Of a stretch of DNA of 14,385 bases, positions 5,282 to 11,481 are shown piece by piece. The DNA lies in contig JAIRLK010000095.1 of assembly GCA_031259515.1 (NCBI GenBank), forward strand, positions 1-14,385. Direction: 5' to 3'. Below the pieces are notes generated by a model. That model was not told where the DNA came from and searched no databases. It worked only from the letters and a program-made list of their open reading frames with translations. Position 1 is the stretch's first letter; each line of letters opens with the position of its first letter. A program made the position numbers and the translations under genes. This DNA is from Treponema sp. (GTDB taxonomy: Bacteria; Spirochaetota; Spirochaetia; Treponematales; Breznakiellaceae).

Positions 5282-7369
5282 TTACTCTTCGGCTTCCTGG
5301 GTATGGAAGGACTGGGCCGCCTTGATGACATCTTCGGCAATCCGTCCGGAGATGGGGGCGTAATGGTCAAATTCTACGCTGAAAGAACCGGTACCGCTGG
5401 TGATGGACCGTAGATCTATCGAATAGCGCAACAGTTCCGCCTGGGGAACCTGAGCGCGGATTTCTTCTATGCCGCCGCCTATGGCATCCTGGCCCAGGAT
5501 CTTGCCCCGTTTCCCTGAAAGGTCAGACATCACGTCCCCCAGGTATTTTTCTTCCACAAAGACCGTAAGATTCATGATGGGTTCCAGGAGGGAGGGGGAG
5601 GCCTGCCGCATGGCTTCCTTGAAAGCATTCCGGGCGGCCAGCTTAAAGGCCAGCTCCGATGAATCCACCGAGTGCTCCTTGCCGTCCACGATTTTTACTT
5701 CCACGTCCACCACGGAGTAGCCCGCCATGACGCCGGAAGTCATGCCTTCCAGCACCCCCTTTTCGACGCCGGGGATGTAACCCTTGCTTATGGCCCCGCC
5801 AAATATGGCGTTGATGAACTTGTAGTTTTCCCCCCGCGGCAGGGGAGCGATTTCCAGAACCACCCGGCCATACTGTCCGTGGCCGCCGGTCTGCTTCTTG
5901 TGAGTGTATTCCGCCCCGGCCTTCTTCGTGATGGTCTCCCGGTACGCTACACGGGGTACATGGGTTTCCACGTCAATCTTCTGGTTCTGCTTGATCTTGT
6001 CCAGGATGATATTTACCTGAAGCTCCCCCATACCGGAAATAACCGTTTCTTTGGTCTCAGTATTGAAAGCGTACCGGAAGGTCTTGTCCTCTTCGGTTGC
6101 CCGAATAAGGGCCTCTCCCAGTTTGTCGTCGTCTTTTTTCTGGACCGCGTTCACCGCCACGGCGTGGACCGGCGCCGGGAAACGGAGAGGCAGGAAGTTG
6201 ATACCCGTACCCCCGGCAGTAATGGTGTCGTTGGTCTTGAGGGTAGCGGACTTGGCGATGATTCCCACGTCCCCGGCATTGAGTTCCCGAATTTCCTCGA
6301 GCTTCTTACCCTGGCAGATGTACAGCTTACCCACCCGTTCCTTCTTGTTTTCGGTAACATTGAGAATTTCCGATTCCGTAGCAAGTTTGCCCCCCAATAC
6401 TTTGACCCAGGAAAGTTTTCCGGAAAACTGATCATAGGTGGTTTTGATCACCAACGCGGCCAGGGGCTTGCTGGGATCAATCGGAAATTCCTGTTGGGAA
6501 CCGTCGGCTCCGATTACTATGTCCGCAGCAACGGCGGGGACCGGACTTATGCCGGCCATAAAGTCTAGGAGGGGGAGGAGGCCGGAATTTTTCAGGGCTA
6601 CCCCCGCAAAGGCCGGTACGTAACTATGGACCGCCAAGGCTTCGATAAGGCCGATGTGCAACTCCTCGGCATCCAGGGAACCCTTGTCTATGTATTTTTC
6701 CATCAGGGAGTCGTCCCCTTCGGCGGCGGCCTCAATAAGCCGCTCCCGTGCGGCGTCAACGGCATCCTGGTATTCGGCGGGGATGGGGCCTTCTTTTTCG
6801 AGTTCTCCGGCGGCGCCTAAGGTATAGGCCCTGGAATTAAGAACGTCAATAACCCCTGTATAGCCCGGCCCCGCGCCCATAGGCAGGGTAAAAGGCACCG
6901 GGTCTACCTTGAATTTCTCCTTAATATCCTGGAGAGCTCTGTTGAAATCGGACCGCTCATCATCCAGTTTTGTGATAAAGACGCCACGGGGTTTCTTCCG
7001 GCCTTCCAGGTTGCGCCAAAGCTTTACCGTTTCAATCTGTACACCCGCCCTTCCGTCAACGGTCAAGAGGACGAATTCCGCGGCCCGGAAACTCAGAATG
7101 ACATCCCCGGTAAAGTCCGATGATCCGGGAGTATCGAAGATGTTGATCTTCCGGCCGTTTTTTTCCACATGGGCCAGGGCGGTATGAATAGAAATCTTCC
7201 GTTCTATCTCTTCGGGGCTGGAATCGCCTACGGTCTTACCCGATTCAACGGTTTCCGCCCGGGGAATCACCCCGCCCGCAAAGAGAAGATGTTCAAATAA
7301 GGTGGTTTTGCCGGTTCCGCCATGACCGGCTATGGCTACATTTTTTATACAATCCGTAGTGTAACTCAT
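5282..7369 (-). CDS. Elongation factor G-like GTPase (EF-G-2 / FusA2 type)
   Basis: This is a full-length EF-G-fold translation GTPase of 695 residues. The G domain has a P-loop GHGGTGKTT (15-23), switch II DTPG (79-82) and TKLD (133-136) in place of the usual NKxD. Domain IV begins with the EF-G signature KQTGGHGQYG (492-501), contains GYIPGVEKG, and domain V carries LLEPIMN (594-600). Canonical EF-G has AHIDAGKTT as its P-loop. The GHxGxGKT form belongs to the EF-G-2-like paralogues, such as that of Thermus, whose exact role in translocation or stress is unclear. The main EF-G is therefore probably elsewhere in the genome. Start support is strong: AAGGAG (7377-7382) lies 7 bases upstream of the ATG. 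It has its own promoter and intrinsic terminator, so it is a single-gene unit. Confidence 0.92.
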   Translation of the reverse strand: MSYTTDCIKNVAIAGHGGTGKTTLFEHLLFAGGVIPRAETVESGKTVGDSSPEEIERKISIHTALAHVEKNGRKINIFDTPGSSDFTGDVILSFRAAEFVLLTVDGRAGVQIETVKLWRNLEGRKKPRGVFITKLDDERSDFNRALQDIKEKFKVDPVPFTLPMGAGPGYTGVIDVLNSRAYTLGAAGELEKEGPIPAEYQDAVDAARERLIEAAAEGDDSLMEKYIDKGSLDAEELHIGLIEALAVHSYVPAFAGVALKNSGLLPLLDFMAGISPVPAVAADIVIGADGSQQEFPIDPSKPLAALVIKTTYDQFSGKLSWVKVLGGKLATESEILNVTENKKERVGKLYICQGKKLEEIRELNAGDVGIIAKSATLKTNDTITAGGTGINFLPLRFPAPVHAVAVNAVQKKDDDKLGEALIRATEEDKTFRYAFNTETKETVISGMGELQVNIILDKIKQNQKIDVETHVPRVAYRETITKKAGAEYTHKKQTGGHGQYGRVVLEIAPLPRGENYKFINAIFGGAISKGYIPGVEKGVLEGMTSGVMAGYSVVDVEVKIVDGKEHSVDSSELAFKLAARNAFKEAMRQASPSLLEPIMNLTVFVEEKYLGDVMSDLSGKRGKILGQDAIGGGIEEIRAQVPQAELLRYSIDLRSITSGTGSFSVEFDHYAPISGRIAEDVIKAAQSFHTQEAEE

Positions 7370-7389
7370 TGGGGAACTCCTTGCTAACC

Positions 7390-7418
7390 ATATTGGAACG
7401 GACTTTGCATATTGTCAA
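7390..7418 (-). promoter_or_regulatory. Promoter of the EF-G-like gene
   Basis: On the minus strand a perfect TTGACA (7413-7418) is followed after 17 bases by CAATAT (7390-7395). The -10 is weak (three of six) but the spacing is ideal. It leaves a leader of roughly 15 bases that holds the AAGGAG ribosome-binding site. Confidence 0.5.
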
Positions 7419-7426
7419 GAAAAAAT

Positions 7427-7455
7427 TTGTAACTCTGGAAAAAATTCATTAAAAT
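7427..7455 (+). promoter_or_regulatory. Promoter of the coiled-coil gene
   Basis: TTGTAA (7427-7432) and TAAAAT (7450-7455, five of six) are 17 bases apart. The -10 lies in a tandem repeat, TTAAAATACG then TTAAAATGCG (7449-7468), which gives a second TAAAAT at 7460-7465. Transcription would start near 7462. Confidence 0.6.
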
Positions 7456-7468
7456 ACGTTAAAATGCG
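7449..7468 (+). repeat. Tandem 10-bp repeat at the -10 of the coiled-coil gene
   Basis: TTAAAATACG is followed directly by TTAAAATGCG, one base different, and then by TTAA. The two copies are exactly one helical turn apart and carry the -10 sequence twice. It may be a regulator-binding direct repeat or a duplicated -10. Confidence 0.45.
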
Positions 7469-7500
7469 TTAATAAGAATATTAAGGGAAAGGTGAAATAG

Positions 7501-8589
7501 ATGGACGATAGGAAACGAAGGATCCGGGAGCATGAAGACAAAAAGCGGGAAGCCCTGGATTCTATCGAGGTAATGCTGGAAAATTTGGGCGCATCCCTTC
7601 TGTCCCAGTCAGAACAGGATGTCAATTCGGACTATTGCCGGCTTAACCGGGACATTAACGATTCCGAGGTGTATATCGCCGCCATTGAAGAGGATATTGC
7701 CCGGCTCAAGGCGGTGGAAGAGGATATTCTGCGGAAAGACCAGGAAATCATAGCCCGGTCTAAAGACCTTGCGCTGCTCTTTGCCCGCCTGGGAGAACGT
7801 GTTCTGGAAGAAGGCGATTGTATTGACGCGATTAAGCCCTATCAGGGCCAGGCGGAAACCTTGTATTCCAGGATTAAATCCCTGGAAGAGCGGATGGCGC
7901 AGCTTGAAGATCGAAGCGACAGCAATGTTTTCACCTGGATAGGCAAAAACACCCAGGGAGTAGTGCTCCGTTCCTTTTTGGGAAAGAGCCGGAGCAGCCT
8001 CCAAAAACTTTATACCGCCGCCGGGGAGAAATACTCCCAGTTCGCCTCCGCAGAGACGGAGACCGCCGGCAGCGCCCGTTCGCTTCTTAAAGAAATTGAT
8101 ACCCTCAAAAAGGAAGCGGCGGTTCTTAGTTCCGGCCTTACCAGCCTAAAAGAAGAACGCCGGCGTATAAACGACGCCTTTATTCCCGATGGAGGCCCGG
8201 CTCAGAAGATACAGGTCCTGGAACGGCGCATCGCCCATGCACGGGAGGAGTTGCGGGACGTGTTCCTGCGTTACGGCCGTGAAGTCGAGGCCGTGGGCGC
8301 TCAGGATGCCGGCGGCCCCATCTCCCTTCCTCCCCTGGGGGAGACGGAGACCCGGCTTCTGGAAGACATCGGTAAAAGCAGGCAGTCTGTCCGGGAATAT
8401 GACCGGGAAATAGAAAAGCTCAAGGCTTCCCTTGCTATAGACGAGGAGAAAGCAGCCATTGCCAAGATGGAAAAGGCCATCAAGGACCACGAAGGACGGA
8501 TCCGGGCCGGAGAGGAGGCCATAGCAAGCCTTACCGCCCAGATTAGCGCGGCCAATGTCCGGATAGAGGAACTGACCAAGGTTTTGTAG
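7501..8589 (+). CDS. Hypothetical coiled-coil protein, 362 residues
   Basis: I do not recognise the family. The protein is highly charged and almost entirely helical. It has long heptad-like Glu/Lys/Arg/Leu segments at about 1-25, 50-90 and 115-140, and again at 193-265 and 282-362. There is no signal peptide or membrane segment, so it should be cytoplasmic. A less charged centre (about 142-185, NVFTWIGKNTQGVV onwards) and a proline-rich hinge (PISLPPLG, 273-280) break the coil. This suggests an antiparallel or hinged rod. The start is well supported: AAAGG at 7488-7492 lies 8 bases upstream of the ATG and a promoter is present. It is divergent from the EF-G-like gene and converges on the SfsA fusion. 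Possible roles as a scaffold or chromosome/division factor are only guesses. Confidence 0.85.
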   Translation: MDDRKRRIREHEDKKREALDSIEVMLENLGASLLSQSEQDVNSDYCRLNRDINDSEVYIAAIEEDIARLKAVEEDILRKDQEIIARSKDLALLFARLGERVLEEGDCIDAIKPYQGQAETLYSRIKSLEERMAQLEDRSDSNVFTWIGKNTQGVVLRSFLGKSRSSLQKLYTAAGEKYSQFASAETETAGSARSLLKEIDTLKKEAAVLSSGLTSLKEERRRINDAFIPDGGPAQKIQVLERRIAHAREELRDVFLRYGREVEAVGAQDAGGPISLPPLGETETRLLEDIGKSRQSVREYDREIEKLKASLAIDEEKAAIAKMEKAIKDHEGRIRAGEEAIASLTAQISAANVRIEELTKVL

Positions 8590-8593
8590 GCGG

Positions 8594-8642
8594 CTGCAAA
8601 GCAGGCTCCAAGGGAACCCCGTTAACTAGGAGCCTGTTGCAG
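8594..8642. repeat. Palindromic element overlapping the end of the SfsA fusion gene
   Basis: CTGCAA (8594-8599) and CAGGCTCC (8602-8609) pair with GGAGCCTG (8629-8636) and TTGCAG (8637-8642), a 14-bp stem with a 2-base bulge and a 19-base loop. It starts four bases after the coiled-coil gene's stop codon. Its right arm encodes the last residues of the minus-strand gene. It shares GGAGCCTGTTG exactly with the palindrome at 13603-13636. There is no T-run. Confidence 0.75.
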
Positions 8643-9783
8643 AGGATTGTATTAACCCCTCCACATGCCTATACCGGAAGAGGGTATCCGTAAATGCCCT
8701 GTTCCCCAAGGGGTCTTCTCCAAAATGGAAGAAGTGGCTTCCACAGCGGCAGTCGGAACACCCAAAGCCCGGTACGGGCTTTCCTCCCAGGATCTCCATA
8801 TCCGCCGCAAGATCGCACTCCAGGTTCCGGTAGGAAAGGATAGGCAGGGGCCGCATCTTTTCCGCATAGGGGGTAACATAATCTATGTGCCAGTGTTTCT
8901 GTTTCCTCACCTTCCGCAAATGACGGTTTAGCCGCTGCTTCAGGTTTTTCCGGGCGGACCCAGCGTAAACATACCAGCCCTTACTGAAATGTACCATGCC
9001 CAGGGAACCGGTGGTAATGTTTCTGTCTTCGGGTATCCGTATAATCAAAAGGTAGTTCCCGCCGTTGCCCTCCGCCAGCGCCCCATGGCTCAAGTCCACC
9101 GGCATCTCTTCCCCGCTCAACGCCGCCTTCCCGTCTTCGCCGCATTCAAGGGGAAAAGCGTGGACGTGTACGCTTCCCTCATGGCCCGCCTGGCCCAGCC
9201 GGGAGAGCGCCGCGGCAAAGTCAGGGTCGGTATGCAGGTTAGGCGCAAACCGTTCCGGTTTTCCGTGCATGATGACAAAGAGGACATGGCAGGCATAGCC
9301 TTCTCCACTCAGGGCGGACAGTTCTTCCAGATGTTTCAGCGCCCGGATACTGGGCGCGTCGGGAAACATGGCGGTCCCGTATTCAACCAGCGAACAGGCC
9401 TTCACTTCCACAAGATGACGCCGCCCCTTGTCTCCGATGCACAAAAAGTCAAACCGCGAAGCGCCTAAAGAAAATTCGCGGTGAACCTCCCTCAGTCCGG
9501 AAATGATGCGCGGCAGTATGAGTGTTTCCGCCGCCCTATTGGCCCGGGAAGCGAACAGGGGAACTACCCCATCCCGGCAGCGCAGCCCCGCCGCCGTCCA
9601 TTCCGTCTTTGCCTTCCTTTCCGTCCGCTTTTCAAGGATAAGATGCGCGCCCGGAAACATGAACTCCGTCATGCGTCCCGGATTAGGACAGTGACAGCGC
9701 AGTTCTTCTTTCCCATCACCGGCAATGATGAGGAACCGGTTAGGCCGGCTTATCAGGACCGCTTCCCGGTCAGGGTTAAACAT
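8626..9783 (-). CDS. sfsA: SfsA nuclease-like protein fused to a DUF123 (GIY-YIG-like) domain
   Basis: The product has 385 residues, against about 230-240 for SfsA alone. Residues about 6-215 are SfsA: RPNRFLI near the start, CHCPNPGRM (30-38), RFDF (110-113), VEVKACSL (125-132), then FPDAPSIRALKHLEEL. D112 with E126-V-K128 forms the PD-(D/E)XK nuclease-type pattern. Residues about 242-355 match DUF123: YLLIIRI, YVYAGSA (271-277), KHWHIDY (296-302) and FGCSDCRCGSHFF (340-352), including its conserved Cys and His residues. DUF123 is related to GIY-YIG nucleases and in archaea is often linked to endonuclease III. The ATG at 9783 is chosen because GGAG (9793-9796) lies 9 bases upstream; ATG 9798 has no such site, and the frame open to 9906 has no homologous sequence. 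Despite the name 'sugar fermentation stimulation', nucleic-acid processing is the likelier job. Confidence 0.9.
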   Translation of the reverse strand: MFNPDREAVLISRPNRFLIIAGDGKEELRCHCPNPGRMTEFMFPGAHLILEKRTERKAKTEWTAAGLRCRDGVVPLFASRANRAAETLILPRIISGLREVHREFSLGASRFDFLCIGDKGRRHLVEVKACSLVEYGTAMFPDAPSIRALKHLEELSALSGEGYACHVLFVIMHGKPERFAPNLHTDPDFAAALSRLGQAGHEGSVHVHAFPLECGEDGKAALSGEEMPVDLSHGALAEGNGGNYLLIIRIPEDRNITTGSLGMVHFSKGWYVYAGSARKNLKQRLNRHLRKVRKQKHWHIDYVTPYAEKMRPLPILSYRNLECDLAADMEILGGKPVPGFGCSDCRCGSHFFHFGEDPLGNRAFTDTLFRYRHVEGLIQSSATGS

Positions 9784-9922
9784 TTTTACCCGCTCCATAG
9801 CTGATGATATGATCGGCTGGGAGCTTGTGTATAGAGCGTGGCATTGCTGGGCAGATCCCCGCAGCGGAGGAAAGTTTCCCCCCCTCCTTGAAACTCCCCG
9901 GTCCACCGGGTATCATCTGGCT

Positions 9923-10516
9923 ATGTTTAACAGTATCCGGGGAATCATCACCGAAAAGTCAGGCGACATCCTGCGGGTAGAGACCGGGGGGGTGGAGTGG
10001 GACATCGCCGTACCCGCCACGGACATAGACCGGCTGCCGCCTGAAGGCCGGGAAGGGCGGGTTTTTGTCTGGCTCTATCACCGGGAAGATCAGATGAAGC
10101 TCTACGGCTTTGCCGACCTTGCGCGGCGGGCCACGTTTCTGGAACTCCTCAAGGTTGAAGGCATAGGACCCAAGGGGGCGCTCAAAATTTTGGGCGGCAT
10201 AGGTCAGGAAGAACTGGAACGGGCCCTGGAAGCGGAGGACTTAAGCCGCCTTGAGGCGGTGCCCGGACTGGGGAAAAAGACCGCCCAGAAAATGATCCTG
10301 GCCCTCCGGGGAAAACTGACCCATGTCCCGGCGGCCTCCCCCAAGGCAAGCCCCTATGGGGAATTGATGGAAGCCCTGGCGGGCATGGGCTACGACCGCC
10401 GGGCCGCGGCGGACGCCCTCGCTAAAGCGGAAACGGCTTTGCCTCCGGGCTTAAGCGAAGCGGAAAAGGAAAAGGCCCTGTTCAAACAGGCCATCATAAC
10501 CTTAAGCGGTTTCTGA
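9923..10516 (+). CDS. ruvA: Holliday junction DNA helicase subunit RuvA
   Basis: RuvA binds four-way Holliday junctions and loads the RuvB motors for branch migration. The 197-residue product matches the usual 200. Domain I is an OB fold (about 1-63, starting MFNSIRGIITEKSGD, with YGFAD at 61-65). Domain II has two helix-hairpin-helix motifs, VEGIGPKGAL (78-87) and VPGLGKKTA (113-121). Domain III (about 146-197) is the RuvB-contacting bundle, with GMGYDRRAAADAL. The frame remains open upstream to 9725, but ATG 9923 is the family start. It lacks a good Shine-Dalgarno. It is divergent from the SfsA fusion and is separated from ruvB by mscS on the other strand. ruvC is not in the window. Confidence 0.97.
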   Translation: MFNSIRGIITEKSGDILRVETGGVEWDIAVPATDIDRLPPEGREGRVFVWLYHREDQMKLYGFADLARRATFLELLKVEGIGPKGALKILGGIGQEELERALEAEDLSRLEAVPGLGKKTAQKMILALRGKLTHVPAASPKASPYGELMEALAGMGYDRRAAADALAKAETALPPGLSEAEKEKALFKQAIITLSGF

Positions 10517-10530
10517 GTTTTACCGGTGGT

Positions 10531-10565
10531 CCTCCCTCCCCCGCCGAATGGCAGGGCGGCGGAGG
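10531..10565. terminator. GC-rich hairpin between convergent ruvA and mscS
   Basis: CCTCC (10531-10535) pairs with GGAGG (10561-10565), and CCGCC (10541-10545) with GGCGG (10555-10559). This is a two-part stem with an asymmetric internal loop in the 51 bases between the stop codons. Neither side has a T-run. It may act as a two-way terminator or transcript 3' end. Confidence 0.4.
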
Positions 10566-10567
10566 AA

Positions 10568-11413
10568 TTAGTTGGCTTTCGCGTCTTTTTCCATGAATAG
10601 ATGTATATCCCGCTGGGGGAAGGGGATGGTCAGTCCCGCAATGTCGGCTTTTTCTTTGAGCGTGCGCATCAGGGACCAGTAAATCGTCCAGTATACGTCA
10701 ACCGATGCCCAGGCCCGCAGCAAGATGGTTATGGAGCTCTCCCCATAGGACTGGACCACAATCTGAGGTTCCGGTTCTTTGAAGAAACGGGTTTCGGCGG
10801 CTATGATCTCCCGCATAATATGAAAGGCGGCGTCTATGGAATCGGAATAGGAGATGGCCAGCGGGATGTCCATGCGGCGGCGGCCGTTCCGGGTGTAGTT
10901 TTTAAGGGGCGTCCCCCAGATGCTTGAATTGGGCGCGGAAATGTAGATACCGTCGGGAGTTTCCAGGATGGTCGTGAAAAGGTTAATATCCTTCACCGTC
11001 CCGCTGTAGGCGCCGAACTCAATGTAGTCTCCCCGGACGTAGGTATGCAGGACCAGCAGGATGATGCCTGCGGCGATATTGCCCAAGGTGTCCTTCAAGG
11101 CCAGGCCCACCGCAACGCCCGCCGCGCCGAGGACGGCCAGGAGGCTCGCGGTATTGATGCCAAAGACGTTGAGAATCATGATAAGACAGATGATGAATAT
11201 CCCGTAACGGGCGGCGTGCCGGAAGAGGAGGGCGACCGTATCGTCAATTTTAAGGTCTTTTGAGGATGCGGATGCCCGCTTTATGAGCCGCTTGACCCCC
11301 CGGCTGAGTATAATGCCCGCAATGATGATGATAAGCGCCGTAATGATGTCTCGGATAAATTCGATAATCCCACTGGAATAGCTGTTCCAAAAATTGATCC
11401 ATACGTCATTCAT
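10568..11413 (-). CDS. mscS: Small-conductance mechanosensitive channel, MscS family
   Basis: MscS opens when membrane tension rises and releases solutes during osmotic downshock. At 281 residues it is close to the 286 of the E. coli protein, so it is a minimal three-segment channel. TM1 lies at about 17-37, TM2 at 67-85, and the pore-lining TM3 at 88-121 has the glycine/alanine-packed GAAGVAVGLALKDTLGNIAA. The beta domain starts with GDYIEFGAYSGTV (128-140), and the C-terminus ends IPFPQRDIHLF, as in the family. There is no Shine-Dalgarno. The predicted transcription start falls only a few bases before the ATG, suggesting a leaderless message. It lies between ruvA and ruvB on the opposite strand and shares its promoter region with ruvB. 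Confidence 0.95.
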   Translation of the reverse strand: MNDVWINFWNSYSSGIIEFIRDIITALIIIIAGIILSRGVKRLIKRASASSKDLKIDDTVALLFRHAARYGIFIICLIMILNVFGINTASLLAVLGAAGVAVGLALKDTLGNIAAGIILLVLHTYVRGDYIEFGAYSGTVKDINLFTTILETPDGIYISAPNSSIWGTPLKNYTRNGRRRMDIPLAISYSDSIDAAFHIMREIIAAETRFFKEPEPQIVVQSYGESSITILLRAWASVDVYWTIYWSLMRTLKEKADIAGLTIPFPQRDIHLFMEKDAKAN

Positions 11414-11421
11414 GGCTAACT

Positions 11422-11450
11422 ATAGTACCAAAAGCATTCGCTTCTTGCAA
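11422..11450 (-). promoter_or_regulatory. mscS promoter, sharing its -35 with ruvB
   Basis: On the minus strand TTGCAA (11445-11450) is followed after exactly 17 bases by TACTAT (11422-11427), four of six each. The expected start of transcription is about 11415, two bases before the mscS ATG. Confidence 0.5.
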
Positions 11451-11473
11451 CACCTATTTCAGGCGGGTATAGT
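11445..11473 (+). promoter_or_regulatory. ruvB promoter, sharing its -35 with mscS
   Basis: On the plus strand the same palindromic TTGCAA (11445-11450) is followed after exactly 17 bases by TATAGT (11468-11473, five of six). Transcription should start near 11480, next to the ruvB ATG at 11482. Confidence 0.6.
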
Positions 11474-11481
11474 TTGAAGAT

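Noticed and set aside
5672..6568. A 298-codon open frame on the plus strand
   Set aside because: It is fully antisense to the EF-G-like gene, whose domains are complete, and encodes nothing recognisable. Long antisense frames are common in GC-rich genes.
7449..7472. Similarity between the coiled-coil promoter repeat and the rubredoxin palindrome
   Set aside because: They share only ACGTTRA, seven bases, in A/T-rich sequence. Chance is an adequate explanation.
9799..9906. N-terminal extension of the SfsA fusion
   Set aside because: The frame is open to 9906, but the added 41 residues do not resemble SfsA and would overlap the ruvA control region. GGAG at 9793-9796 supports the start at 9783.
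9725..9922. N-terminal extension of RuvA
   Set aside because: The added 66 residues are antisense to the SfsA fusion start and are not RuvA-like. MFNSIRG at 9923 is the family start.
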